Shown in pieces: positions 1-12,465 of a stretch of DNA of 64,000 bases (its first letter is position 1; every line of letters begins with the position of its first letter). Location of the stretch: positions 1-64,000 of the forward strand of contig JAWKQR010000023.1 of the NCBI GenBank assembly GCA_041390025.1. The letters are read 5' to 3'. The position numbers were made by a program, and so were the translations under genes. Source of the stretch: JBFFMO01 sp041390025. Lineage in GTDB: Bacteria > Myxococcota_A > Bradymonadia > Bradymonadales > Bradymonadaceae. The notes beneath the pieces were generated by a model. It saw only the letters and a list, made by a program, of their open reading frames with translations. It did not search any database and was not told the origin of the DNA.

Positions 1-2508
<2,508 letters not shown>

Positions 2509-2658
2509 ACACGATGACCAGTTTTCTCAGCGGCCTAAACCTCATCAAAAACTAACCTCGCGTCACTTGAATCCCATTAAGTTCGCTTGATCAGAATTTA
2601 CAGTGTTCTCGAGACAATTCTTACGAATTGTTTCGTTCACTTCATCTTCCTATTTACT

Positions 2659-2668
2659 TGTCAAAGAC
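2659..2668 (-). promoter_or_regulatory. boxA antitermination element in rRNA spacer
   Basis: The minus strand reads GTCTTTGACA, identical to the leader element at 4613-4622, and is followed by a similar T/A-rich stretch ending AATAGGAA. In E. coli the matching boxA core lies in both the leader and the spacer and recruits NusB/NusE for rRNA antitermination. The role here is inferred from sequence and position. Confidence 0.7.
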
Positions 2669-2679
2669 ACAGACGAATC

Positions 2680-2704
2680 GGAATTGAGTTGAGATAAAGA
2701 TACC
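2680..2704 (-). other. 3' arm of the pre-16S processing stem
   Basis: These 25 bases are complementary, as RNA, to leader bases 4580-4604. Twenty-three Watson-Crick pairs and two G-U pairs are predicted. The arms flank 16S, as expected for the double-stranded stem that RNase III cuts to release pre-16S. Confidence 0.75.
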
Positions 2705-2800
2705 AAATTGTGAAGCCTTGGCCGGCTTGAATAACTGCGAGGTGGACCCCAAATGAGGTCCCTATGGTGTTAGAGGAACGCACATCAAGTGCGACTCCGT

Positions 2801-4325
<1,525 letters not shown>

Positions 4326-4579
4326 ATGCTTCTAACCCGAGGGTCAAAAGTACCTCGTAGTTGCCTGCCTTTAAAAAGACCGACACACGAGTTGATCACA
4401 GGTTATTTGACAGTTTAACGAGCACTTCATCGACATCGTCCTCGAAGGACCTGTAGAGCCTTGTCGAAACGTGCCTTGCGCTCGTGACCCTGAAGTTAAT
4501 CGGGTCAAAACCACCAACCTGCCCAGCTATTCTATTCTGGCCAATTGTTCACAATTGATTTGGACAAATAAATGTCCGA

Positions 4580-4604
4580 GGTATCTCTACCTCAACTCAA
4601 TTCC
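4580..4604 (-). other. 5' arm of the pre-16S processing stem in rRNA leader
   Basis: It is the partner of spacer bases 2680-2704: the leader RNA runs GGAATTGAGTTGAGG and then AGAGATACC with one base between. It pairs over 25 consecutive positions with only two G-U wobbles, immediately downstream of boxA and about 255 nt ahead of mature 16S. This is the expected place for RNase III processing. Confidence 0.75.
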
Positions 4605-4612
4605 TATTCATC

Positions 4613-4622
4613 TGTCAAAGAC
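4613..4622 (-). promoter_or_regulatory. boxA antitermination element in rRNA leader
   Basis: The minus strand reads GTCTTTGACA, lies downstream of both promoters and upstream of 16S, and is repeated exactly in the spacer at 2659-2668. It resembles the E. coli TGCTCTTTAACA boxA. It is the likely Nus-factor loading site for rRNA antitermination. Confidence 0.7.
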
Positions 4623-4659
4623 CTGCTTGGACGGCGAACCGTTGTCTGCAGGGTCGGCG

Positions 4660-4688
4660 AAGCTACTTGCGTTGACTTCACCTGTCAA
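4660..4688 (-). promoter_or_regulatory. rRNA operon promoter P2 (sigma-70 type)
   Basis: On the minus strand TTGACA (4688-4683) and TAGCTT (4665-4660) are 17 bp apart. The -35 is perfect and the -10 weak. It lies between P1 and boxA, so transcription would start near 4653. Confidence 0.6.
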
Positions 4689-4769
4689 GAGTCTTTTTTG
4701 TGACCGACTCTTTTGGTCCAGCCTTTTCAGGCCGTCCCTTGCCGAGGTCTCCTCGACTTGGGAGGGCGG

Positions 4770-4797
4770 AGTATAGTCAGGAGTTGTCGGTCGTCAA
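4770..4797 (-). promoter_or_regulatory. rRNA operon promoter P1 (sigma-70 type)
   Basis: On the minus strand TTGACG (4797-4792) and TATACT (4775-4770) are separated by 16 bp, both close to consensus. It is followed by a GC-rich start region (CCGCCC), a typical discriminator for stringently controlled rRNA promoters. The stretch between here and the rsmD stop codon at 4870 is A/T-rich and could act as an UP element. Confidence 0.65.
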
Positions 4798-4869
4798 CTC
4801 CTTTCCAAAGAACAATTCACAAAGTTAGAAAACCTCGAAAAAACAATGAACTACGACACCAAACGGGCG

Positions 4870-5415
4870 TCATTCGTCGTCATTTCGCAAAAAAAGGCGC
4901 AATCGAACGCTGCCATAGAGTCGCTCGTCGTCGAGGGTAAAGGCCGGGTGTTGACAGGGAGGCTCGTCGGCGTGTTGTTCGCACACGACCAGTGCGCCCG
5001 CGGTGATTCGGGGCGCGTTTGCAAGCACTTCGAGCGCGGCGTTGGTCAGGCCTTGGTTGTAGGGCGGGTCGAGAAAGACGACATCGGGGTCGAAAGACAT
5101 TCGGCGAAGCGCGAGCTCGTAGGAGCCGTGGATGATCTCGGCGCGATCTTCGGCGTGGACACGCGCGACGTTGTCGGTGACCAACGCAATGGATGCGGCG
5201 GCGTTGTCGGCGAAGCAAACGCGGGTCGCGCCACGGCTGAGCGCTTCGCACCCTAAGGCGCCGGTGCCGGCGAAGGCGTCTAGGACGGTGCAATCTTCGA
5301 AGCTTCCGAGGATCGAGAACAGTGATTCTCGAATGCGATCGGTGGTTGGACGCACACGGTCATCGAGGGGCGTTGCGAGTTTCCGCCCTTTTGCGGTGCC
5401 AGAGATAATGCGCAT
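4870..5415 (-). CDS. rsmD: 16S rRNA (guanine(966)-N(2))-methyltransferase RsmD
   Basis: This 181-residue protein would methylate G966 of 16S rRNA using S-adenosylmethionine during 30S assembly. The family N-terminus is present (RIISGTAKGRKL, then RPTTDRIRESLF). It is followed by the SAM-binding motif DAFAGTGALGCEALSRGA near residues 45-62 and the catalytic motif DPPY near residue 116. Length matches the family. The start ATG shares one base with the stop of the upstream rhomboid-like gene (TGATG), so the two are translationally coupled. It sits directly upstream of the rRNA operon that encodes its substrate, which may be chance but is neat. Confidence 0.93.
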   Translation of the reverse strand: MRIISGTAKGRKLATPLDDRVRPTTDRIRESLFSILGSFEDCTVLDAFAGTGALGCEALSRGATRVCFADNAAASIALVTDNVARVHAEDRAEIIHGSYELALRRMSFDPDVVFLDPPYNQGLTNAALEVLANAPRITAGALVVCEQHADEPPCQHPAFTLDDERLYGSVRLRLFLRNDDE

Positions 5416-6107
5416 CAGTTCATCTTCTTGTAGTCGGGGCGGTCATCTTCGGGTTTGCGAACGAGTTTGACGTGCTTGCGTGCTTGGCGCAGTCGCCAAC
5501 GGGTGCGCAGGTCGCGAAGTAGCCCAGCGGGCCGCGAGGCCACCACGCCCACGCCAACCGCGGCGAGTTCGGCGACGATGCCGCCGTAGTAGAGGGAGAG
5601 CACGGACATGACGAGTGACAAACCGACGAAAAAGGCGAGCATGATCTTGCCGTTCATCGGGATGCCGAAAAAGGACAGCTGGGTGTCCCAGTAGCGTAGG
5701 CAGAAGGCCGTCGCGAGCGCTGTGACTGCGGGCGACCAGCCTGGGGGCGCGGGGGACTCGACGGCCAAGTTGAGGATGGCAACTGCCAGATTCGCGACAA
5801 CGATCGCTGCGATCTGAACCCCCCAAAACTTTCGAAGTCCCCAGGTGCGTTCGAGCTCAGCGCCAAACAGCCAGACCCCAACCACCGCAAACGCGGCACT
5901 GATGAAATCTGCGTCAATCAGGCCATTGGTCAGCAGCGTCCATGGACGACTTGGGTCAAAGATGCGCTGAACAAGCCAACCCGATGCGAGCGTTCTAACG
6001 GGTTCAAGCAGCACCATGATCAGCCATTGAAGGCCAAAGTAGGCCGCCAGAAGCTTGACGCTGAGAGTGAAAGGTGGCCAGGCGACTCGAAATTGTCCTT
6101 GATTCAT
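5415..6107 (-). CDS. rhomboid-like integral membrane protein, probably not an active protease
   Basis: This is a 230-residue polytopic membrane protein. The start at 6107 is chosen for its Shine-Dalgarno GGAGGT (6118-6113); a longer frame upstream has none. The segment LIDADFISAAF...WLFGAELERTWG resembles the rhomboid region before the catalytic helices, and GWSPA (about residue 118) sits where rhomboids have GxSGA. The helix that should supply the catalytic His instead reads GGIVAELAAVG, with no His. I infer a pseudoprotease of the iRhom/derlin-like type. The positively charged tail is probably cytoplasmic. It is coupled to rsmD by a one-base overlap. The family assignment is tentative. Confidence 0.6.
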   Translation of the reverse strand: MNQGQFRVAWPPFTLSVKLLAAYFGLQWLIMVLLEPVRTLASGWLVQRIFDPSRPWTLLTNGLIDADFISAAFAVVGVWLFGAELERTWGLRKFWGVQIAAIVVANLAVAILNLAVESPAPPGWSPAVTALATAFCLRYWDTQLSFFGIPMNGKIMLAFFVGLSLVMSVLSLYYGGIVAELAAVGVGVVASRPAGLLRDLRTRWRLRQARKHVKLVRKPEDDRPDYKKMN

Positions 6108-6166
6108 GCAAGACCTCCGCGATGTTCTAACATACAAAAGAACGTCGGCCATCCCACGGGATACAG

Positions 6167-7687
6167 ATGGACACCTATCAAAAGAAGCGGCTCGTTACGG
6201 AGGTCTTTCTCACGTTGGTCCTTGCATTCGGGCTGAGCTACTCGTGGGCATACCGATCCGAGTTGCTGGATTTGGATGTCACCTATCTCACGGTTGGGAT
6301 CGCGGAGGGACGCTTCGCGGTCGACACACCGATGGCGCACTATGGCGTTCCTCTCGATTCGGTGCGCGTGGACAACAACACGTACCTCAAAGTTTTGCCG
6401 GGGCTTGCGTATGTCGCGTCCGTCCCGTTTCGTGTCGTCGAGGACGCAGCGGCGCTGCCGCCGCTCAAGGACCTCACCGCCTTCTTGCGGCGATTCGTGG
6501 CGATACCCCTGACCTTGCTCGGCTTTTTGGGTTTTCGGCGACTTCTTCGAACACAGCTTGTCGATGAGCCTGTGATCGATGTGGTGTCGGTCGCGGTATT
6601 TTTCGGGACGCCGATGTTCTGGGCGGGCCGTTACCTGAGTGTGGACGCATTTCTGGCGTGCCTGCTCGCCGCAGCGATGTGGGCGCTTCACACCCTCGAG
6701 AGCCGACCGATGTCGCCGGCCAAGGGCACGCTCGTCGGGTTTGGGGCCGGCTGTGCGATGGGGTGGGCGACGATATCTCATCCGCTTGGGTGGTTGGTGG
6801 CCGTCATGGTGTTTTTGTATGGGGTAAGCGGCCCGATCCGGTATCACCGCCCTTCGATGATGGCGATGTTGCTTGCGATCGGCGGCGGTATCGCGCTGTG
6901 GGGTTATCTTGGCAATGTGTTGGTTGGCGGTGCCATCGGTTTGCAGATCGCGGATCGTTGGGAGACAGGGCTGATCACCGACTTTTTGTCATTGGAGCAC
7001 GGGATGTTGGCGGCTGCCCCCGTGCTGTGGTTGACCGTGTTGGGCATCCCCTCGCTTTGGCAAGCGCGGCCTCGACGACGCGCTGTCTTTTATGGTTTGG
7101 CGCCGCTGATCCTTTTGTTCGCCGCGTACTTTGCGCTTCCCGACCCCTATGGGGTGTTGCCTGTGGTTGCCGTGCTTATGGGGGTGGGTGTCGCAGCGGC
7201 CATTGATGCCGCGCAAATGCCGGCGACGTTCGGCATCTATCGAGGTCTGGCCGCGTGCGCAGTGGTGACGTCGGTCTTGACAGTGGGGGTGCTGGGTTTG
7301 ACCCCGCAGATGCTTGAGGATCCGTACTGGTCTCTCCTTGCAGCCTCCGTATCGGCGGAGGTTTTTGCGCCGAATCTGCTTGGGCAGTTTGGCATGAAGG
7401 GGTTGGTGACCGTGATCCCCGTCGCGAGTCTTGCGTTATTGATGGCTGCATTCGTTTTGCTCCGCGGGGTCACCGACGTCGGAGCACGGGGAAGGCAGAT
7501 CACTGCAGGTGTGATCGCGGTGGTGGTGTTGGCCGTTTCGCTGGGCGTAGTGACCAAGGCAGGCGGATATTGGACCCCTCAACGCGAAAAAGCGGTGATG
7601 AAGAAGATTGATCCGTTGAACAAACACCAACGCGGGATGAAACAGGGGATGGATCAGGTGATTCGCGATGTTGGTTCGATGAAGTGA
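6167..7687 (+). CDS. polytopic membrane protein of about 12 helices, possibly GT-C glycosyltransferase-like
   Basis: This 506-residue protein is almost entirely hydrophobic segments separated by short charged loops. The N-terminal half has a helix, then a periplasmic-looking stretch with Asp residues (LLDLDVTYLTV) and a conserved-looking PxxHYGVPLDS...YLKVLPGLAYV. That layout recalls the first loop of GT-C/ArnT-type enzymes, but I see no decisive motif. The C-terminus is a soluble basic tail of about 40 residues. It is divergent from the rhomboid-like gene and ends 48 bp before lpd. It could equally be a family specific to this lineage. Confidence 0.55.
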   Translation: MDTYQKKRLVTEVFLTLVLAFGLSYSWAYRSELLDLDVTYLTVGIAEGRFAVDTPMAHYGVPLDSVRVDNNTYLKVLPGLAYVASVPFRVVEDAAALPPLKDLTAFLRRFVAIPLTLLGFLGFRRLLRTQLVDEPVIDVVSVAVFFGTPMFWAGRYLSVDAFLACLLAAAMWALHTLESRPMSPAKGTLVGFGAGCAMGWATISHPLGWLVAVMVFLYGVSGPIRYHRPSMMAMLLAIGGGIALWGYLGNVLVGGAIGLQIADRWETGLITDFLSLEHGMLAAAPVLWLTVLGIPSLWQARPRRRAVFYGLAPLILLFAAYFALPDPYGVLPVVAVLMGVGVAAAIDAAQMPATFGIYRGLAACAVVTSVLTVGVLGLTPQMLEDPYWSLLAASVSAEVFAPNLLGQFGMKGLVTVIPVASLALLMAAFVLLRGVTDVGARGRQITAGVIAVVVLAVSLGVVTKAGGYWTPQREKAVMKKIDPLNKHQRGMKQGMDQVIRDVGSMK

Positions 7688-7734
7688 TCTGCGACCGGAA
7701 CGTGTCGCGGGCATCGGATGGGTTTGGAGGCAAG

Positions 7735-9154
7735 ATGAATGTTGATGTGGCGATTATAGGTGCAGGAACGGCGGGATTGACGGCTCGGCGCGCGGCGTTG
7801 AAGGCCGGAGCGTCGGTGGTGATGATCGAATCTGGACCCTACGGCACGACGTGCGCCCGTGTTGGCTGCATGCCGAGCAAACTGCTGATCTCGGCCGCTG
7901 ACGCCGCGCACGAAGCACGCCATGCGTCAAAGTTTGGCGTGCATGCAGACGTACAGATCGACGGATCCGCGGTCATGAAACGGGTGCAAGCGGAGCGCGA
8001 TCGATTTGTAGGCTTTGTGGTCGAGGCGGTGGACGAGATCCCTGCCGAGCAGAAGCTGCGGGGACATGCCCGTTTTGTGAGCGACACCGTTTTGGACGTG
8101 GAGGGGGTCGAAGTGGTGGCGAAGGCCGTCGTCATCGCAACTGGCTCGGTCCCCTTTGTCCCGGCTCAGTTGCGCGGCCATGGCGCTCGCATGCTGACGA
8201 ACGAAGAGATTTTTGAGCTCGACGACCTGCCGAAATCGCTCGCGGTGTTTGGCTCGGGTGTGATTGGTCTTGAACTTGGGCAAGCGTTTTCACGGCTGGG
8301 TGTCGATGTGGTGATCTTGGACCCGGCGCCGGGGTTTGCGTTTGTCGCCGATCCCGTGGTGCGGGCGTCCATCAAGGAGGTGCTTGGCTCTGAGTTGAAG
8401 CTCCACGTCAGCGCCACGATCGAGGAGGTTCGCGCGGTCGAGGATGGTCTGTTCGTGAAATGGATCGGCGAAGACGGCCGCTCCCATGCTCAAACGTTTG
8501 AGTACGGGCTGAACGCCACAGGGCGTCGGCCAAACTTGGATGGTCTGGGCCTTGAGAACACGTCGATCACGCGCGACGACCGCGGCATGCCGTCCTTTGA
8601 TCCACGCACGATGCAGATCGAAGACCTGCCGATTTTCTTGGCAGGAGACGTCAACAATGACCGGCCTCTTTTGCACGAGGCGGCCGATGAGGGGCACATC
8701 GCGGGTGGCAACGCCGCGACCTACCCGGCGGTTCGGGCGGGAATTCGCACCACTGGTTTGGCGGTGGTGTTTACCGACCCCCAGATCGCAGTCGTGGGCG
8801 GGGGATACCATGCGTTTGACCCAGATCTGCACGACGCCGGCGAGGTCAGCTTCCACAATCAGGGACGCGCGCGGGCGATGGGAAAACGCGGGGATGGTTC
8901 GTATTTACGGCACGCGGCGCTGCAGCTTCATCTGGGGTGCCGAGATGTTTGGCCCGCGTATGGAAAACATGGCGCACTTGATCGCGTGGGCGGCCCAGAA
9001 CCGCACGACGGTCCAGGGTGCGTTGGCGATGCCGTTTTACCACCCGGTGCTTGAAGAGGGGCTGCGCACGGGCTTGCGCGACCTCGCCAAGAACCTCAAG
9101 GTTCATGAGTTGCCGTGCGAGGGCGACGCGATGCGCGACGGTCCGGGCACATGA
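7735..9154 (+). CDS. lpd: dihydrolipoyl dehydrogenase (soluble type), interrupted by a frameshift near 8885
   Basis: This FAD- and NAD-dependent flavoprotein reoxidises dihydrolipoamide in 2-oxoacid dehydrogenase complexes. The start at 7735 follows GGAGG (7726-7730). Visible are the FAD motif IIGAGTAGLTARRAAL, the redox-active disulfide TCARVGCMPSK, the NAD motif GSGVIGLELGQAF and ATGRRPN. The last third is split. The frame reading GRARAMGK stops making sense near 8885, and the following frame resumes NAGMVRIYG...GAEMFGPRMENMAHL and FYHPVLEEGL, including the catalytic His-Glu, to the stop at 9154. Two A residues appear to be missing from GGGAAAAC. The break is either a homopolymer read error or a recent mutation. 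A hairpin terminator follows. Confidence 0.88.
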
Positions 9155-9165
9155 CAAGAAAAGCA

Positions 9166-9187
9166 AAAGGAGCCACTGGGCTCCTTT
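9166..9187. terminator. bidirectional intrinsic terminator
   Basis: A perfect 9-bp stem, AAAGGAGCC / GGCTCCTTT, encloses a 4-base loop (ACTG) 11 bp after the lpd stop codon. The plus-strand T-run is short. On the minus strand the stem is followed by a longer T-rich tract (TTTTGCTTTTCTT), so it likely also ends the small minus-strand gene at 9280-9456. Confidence 0.75.
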
Positions 9188-9279
9188 GCCAAACCCCATC
9201 TGATTTGGGATCTGAAGGGTGAATCGATTCCGCTTCGATGACCAGCACCGAGGGCGATCGACTCACCCTGAACGTCACG

Positions 9280-9456
9280 TCACATCTGCATGATGATGAC
9301 GTTACTGTCGTTGTTTTTTTCCTCGTTCTTCTCCTCTGTTTCCTCCCAGTACGGCATGTACAGGGGAAGCTCCAGATGCGGGCGTTCATCCTGGTTGGGA
9401 TGTTCTTCGCGTCGGAGTCGCTCGAGCTCGTCGTAGATCAAGTAATACGGAAGCAT
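9280..9456 (-). CDS. small acidic protein of unknown function (58 aa)
   Basis: The reading frame starts at ATG 9456 with a strong Shine-Dalgarno GGAGG (9465-9461) and a 4-base spacer. The N-terminus is YDELERLRREE-like (helical and charged). A proline-rich middle follows (DERPHLELPLYMP), and the acidic end finishes in VIIMQM. There is no membrane segment or cysteine. A terminator stem lies beyond its stop (9166-9187), so it has the parts of a stand-alone gene. I do not recognise a function; similar short Tyr/Asp/Pro-rich proteins may exist in related bacteria, but I cannot check. Confidence 0.6.
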   Translation of the reverse strand: MLPYYLIYDELERLRREEHPNQDERPHLELPLYMPYWEETEEKNEEKNNDSNVIIMQM

Positions 9457-9787
9457 GTTGCCTCCAGGTCGGGTACTGCGACATGCAGTCACCACGCCCA
9501 CGGCGTCTGTAGAGTTAGATGTGCACTATATGGGCCAATATTCATTTTTTTTTGTTTTCGGTTGGCCATCTAACCGGGTTATCGGCACAAGGCCCCTGAT
9601 TCATTAGGTGTTTTTGTGTCCCCGCACGACAGCGGAATGATCGAGCGGCTGGGATGAAACGTCTCGCATGCGTCAATGTTCGGACATTTCTGTCATTTGG
9701 TGTCCGATTTTTGTCGTTATGAGCGGGGGCCGATTTGAGTCACAAGTCCTACATGGATAGACTCCGCGCAACTTTGTGGGTGTGCGG
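9457..9787. other. intergenic region between divergent genes
   Basis: This is an A/T-rich stretch (nine consecutive T at about 9545-9553) between the minus-strand small gene and the plus-strand exoprotein gene. It presumably holds both promoters. A 7-bp stem (9680-9686 with 9701-9707, TCGGACA/TGTCCGA, 14-base loop) is followed by five T residues. It could be a weak terminator or an operator. No gene is apparent. Confidence 0.5.
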
Positions 9788-10748
9788 ATGCGTCTTAACG
9801 TTTTGCTGGCGGTTTCATCGCTGTTGATTTTTGGTTTTGCGAGCGAAGCTCTGGCTTGCAATTGCGTGACCCTGGAGACCCAACAACCCATTGTTGGCAG
9901 CGGCATCATCCCCGTAAATGCTGGCGGAGTTACCTGGTACATCCAGAGTATGGAGCCGGACATCGCATCGATGGTTCGGGTCTTTCGCACGGACTCAGGC
10001 GAGGACGTTGAGACAGACTTCTCGATCAGCACTGAGCCTCGGGATATCTACGTCATTACTCCTGTTGATTGGGAAGTGGGCGCTCAGTATCGGGTCGACG
10101 TGGCGCTTCAGGGTCCCGAGTTCCGGGGTCATGAGACCACAGTCAACGAGCAAAGTGGTCGAGGTGGGTGCCGAGGCCGACATCGGCGCACTGGAATTGA
10201 CGGCGATCTCCCCGACCATCGGTGAATTGACCGTTCCTAACGATGGTTCATGCACCTGGGATGTGACGGCGACCTACTCGAGAATCTCGGTGACACGAAG
10301 CCAAGGTTGGTACGATGAGGGCCAGTTGATCTTCCGTACGTACGTGGATGATCAAATCTACGAGCCACGCTTGTCGGATTGTTCTCGGGCGTTTCCGAAC
10401 GGGTCTTGGCAGGGAGTCTCGGACGACATCGTGATGATGTACTGCGATGACGTCGGTCATGACGGCGTACCGCCAGGGATCCACCATGTGCGAATGGAAG
10501 CGACGCTTGGGACAAACCCGATGGTGTTTGCCAGTCAGGAGATTGAGCTTGATCTGTCGGGGTGCCAGACCGCACCCGAAGCCGACGCTGGGACACGCGA
10601 GGACGTGGGATCGGACGACCTCGGTGCGCCCTCCCCCCAGGCCAATGGTGAGGGCGGATGCAGCGCTACGGGGGGTCCGACGACCGCACCCTGGTTCGCG
10701 GCACTTTTTTTCGGGGCGCTCTTGCGTTTGCGGCGCGTTCGCACCTAG
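9788..10748 (+). CDS. secreted protein with MYXO-CTERM-like anchor, frameshifted near 10155
   Basis: A signal peptide (VLLAVSSLLIFGFASEALA) starts at ATG 9788. The mature part begins CNCVTLETQQP and looks beta-rich and Ig-like (GGVTWYIQSMEP, DIYVITPVDWEVG). Near 10155 the coding continues in the next frame (KVVEVGAEADIGALEL) through a second domain with paired Cys to the stop at 10748. The end is GGCSATGGPTTAPW, a hydrophobic helix and LRRVR: the Gly-Cys/helix/Arg arrangement of MYXO-CTERM surface-anchoring tails. Both halves clearly belong together, because the signal peptide is in one and the anchor in the other. Function is unknown. Confidence 0.7.
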
Positions 10749-10816
10749 TTCGGGGCGATCGTGACGAGCATTCGTCGGTGTTGTGAGGTAAGACGGGGCA
10801 TCGCGCTGGAGTACTT

Positions 10817-11767
10817 ATGATCGTCGATGTTCACGTCCATCTGATTGGAATCAACGAGCTCAACGGGTGTTTCGTCAGCCCGAAGATGTCATCAGGCGTG
10901 GCGTACCATTTGCTGACGCGGGCGCTCGGCTTGCAGGGGACCAGTCGTGAGGAGCTCGACGACGCCTACCGCCATCGTTTGGTGGAGTGGGTTCATGACA
11001 GTCAGGTTGATGCGATTGGTGTTCTGGGTCTGGATGGTATCTACACCAATGGGGTGCTCGATCGCGCGCGGACGCAGGTGTACGTGTCCAACGACTATGT
11101 CTTGGACGTGTGTTCGCAGTCCGATCAACTGCTTCCGATTTGTTCGGTGAATCCGGCGCGGACCGATGCTCTGGACGAGCTGACCCGGGTAGCTGAGGCC
11201 GGGTCGGTCGCGATCAAATGGTTGCCAAACAGTCAGGATTTTGACCCGGCGGACGAGGCGTTCATCCCGTTTTATCGGCGCTTGGCCGAGCTTGAGATGC
11301 CGCTGCTGACGCACACATCGTTTGAGCACACGATTCCGCCGGTCAACCAGCTCTGGGGCAAACCCGACCGCCTGACGTTGGCGTTGGAGCAAGGGACGAC
11401 GGTGATCGCGGCGCATTGCGCTGGCGCAGGCACGGCGCACATCATCCGGGAGGATTTTCACGACTGGCATGGGATGTTGTCGCGTTATCCGCGGTTGTTT
11501 GGGGATATTTCGGCGATGGCGTCACTGTCGCGATTTCAATACCTGACCCGGGTGTTGGACAGTCCGTTGGCGCGCGACCGCGTCCTGTTTGGCAGTGATT
11601 TCCCGGTCCCGGTCTCGCCGATGGTGTTCGCGCGGCGATTGGGTCTGAAGCGCGCGAGAGAGCTATCCCGCATCACGAATCCGATCGAACAAAACCTCGA
11701 GACGATGCGGGCGATGGGGATCGACGACGCGATCTTGCATCGTGCTCCGAGCATCTTGCGGATGTGA
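10817..11767 (+). CDS. amidohydrolase-family (TIM-barrel) metal-dependent hydrolase
   Basis: This 316-residue protein belongs to the COG2159/amidohydrolase-2 type. The metal-binding HxH is in the first strand (VDVHVHL, His6 and His8). Further ligands are likely in LLTHTSFEH (about residue 158), AAHCAG (about 199) and the catalytic Asp in FGSDFP (about 259). Relatives hydrolyse or decarboxylate small carboxylates; the substrate is not evident here. The kynurenine-pathway decarboxylase ACMSD belongs to the same superfamily and kmo lies 3.6 kb away, but the N-terminal metal motif and active-site surroundings do not look like ACMSD. It converges with the AIM24 cluster. Confidence 0.75.
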   Translation: MIVDVHVHLIGINELNGCFVSPKMSSGVAYHLLTRALGLQGTSREELDDAYRHRLVEWVHDSQVDAIGVLGLDGIYTNGVLDRARTQVYVSNDYVLDVCSQSDQLLPICSVNPARTDALDELTRVAEAGSVAIKWLPNSQDFDPADEAFIPFYRRLAELEMPLLTHTSFEHTIPPVNQLWGKPDRLTLALEQGTTVIAAHCAGAGTAHIIREDFHDWHGMLSRYPRLFGDISAMASLSRFQYLTRVLDSPLARDRVLFGSDFPVPVSPMVFARRLGLKRARELSRITNPIEQNLETMRAMGIDDAILHRAPSILRM

Positions 11768-11772
11768 CCCCT

Positions 11773-12456
11773 CTAGGATTTGGATTCAACGGGGCGGTAG
11801 GGGTGAAGGAACCGTGCGAGAGACGCGGCGCTGCGGGTCGATATCCACACCGTCCCCTGACCGTGGAAGTGACACACGAGTCCCTCCGATCCGCCAAAGA
11901 TCGACTTGAGCCCGCCCACACGCCTGACGTTGTATTGGAGTCCGCCGGTGAAGGCGACGATGTGGTAATTGTCGACGATGTACCCGGCTGGCCCCACTTG
12001 CACCGGATGAATCCCGCCGTAGCTTCCGATGAGCAGCGGGCCTTGGCCTTTCGCCTCGAGCATGAAGAAGCTCGTCCCGCTGAAGAAGCCTTTGAGGCCT
12101 TGAAACTGAGAGTCCAGCGTGATGCCTGGCCCCGAGGCGATGTAGTTGCCCGATGACAGGTAGAGGGGTTGTTGGCCATCCATGTCAAATGCGGCCATGT
12201 CGCCTTCGGCGGCGGGCGCGACCCAGATGGTTTCGCCGGCCCGCGTCGCGGTGAAGGTGTTCTGAAAGAGGCTTTCTCCGCCGAGCATTTTGCGTTTGGC
12301 CGCGCCCAAAAGGCCGCCTCGCATGCTGGTCTTCATGGTCACGGCGCTGTCTTTGGCGACCATCGCGGCGGCTTCCACGACCAATTCTTCGCCCGGGGCG
12401 TCGAACGTGATGCGTGCGATACTGAAGTTAGGTCTTTGTCTGATCTCGTATTGCAT
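11773..12456 (-). CDS. AIM24-family protein, third of three tandem copies
   Basis: At 227 residues this matches the AIM24/TIGR00266 length. These beta-prism proteins have repeated glycine-rich turns, here LLGAAKRKMLGGESLFQNTF, WVAPAAEGDMAAFDM and SYGGIHPVQV. The bacterial role is unresolved; the yeast homologue acts at the mitochondrial inner membrane. Its Shine-Dalgarno overlaps the stop codon of the preceding copy (CTAGGAGG), so the two should be co-translated. The Gly-Gly-Glu-Ser motif is shared by all three copies. Confidence 0.88.
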   Translation of the reverse strand: MQYEIRQRPNFSIARITFDAPGEELVVEAAAMVAKDSAVTMKTSMRGGLLGAAKRKMLGGESLFQNTFTATRAGETIWVAPAAEGDMAAFDMDGQQPLYLSSGNYIASGPGITLDSQFQGLKGFFSGTSFFMLEAKGQGPLLIGSYGGIHPVQVGPAGYIVDNYHIVAFTGGLQYNVRRVGGLKSIFGGSEGLVCHFHGQGTVWISTRSAASLARFLHPYRPVESKS

Positions 12457-12465
12457 CGGCGCCTC

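Larger units (their letters stand above)
2509..2800 (-). other. 16S-23S internal transcribed spacer without tRNA genes
   Basis: This spacer of about 290 bases holds no tRNA: I find no acceptor/T-loop pattern for tRNA-Ile or tRNA-Ala on either strand. It does contain a boxA-like element (2659-2668) and one arm of a predicted pre-16S processing stem (2680-2704). Spacers lacking both tRNAs are less usual in proteobacterial rrn operons, so other rrn copies in this genome may differ. Confidence 0.85.

Noticed and set aside
9680..9712. Intrinsic terminator ahead of the exoprotein gene
   Set aside because: The stem is only 7 bp with a 14-base loop, and no plus-strand gene lies just upstream; kept only as a remark in the intergenic entry.
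10817..11767. Amidohydrolase as ACMSD of the kynurenine pathway
   Set aside because: It shares the superfamily metal motifs but not the ACMSD-type N-terminus or active-site surroundings, and is separated from kmo by other operons.
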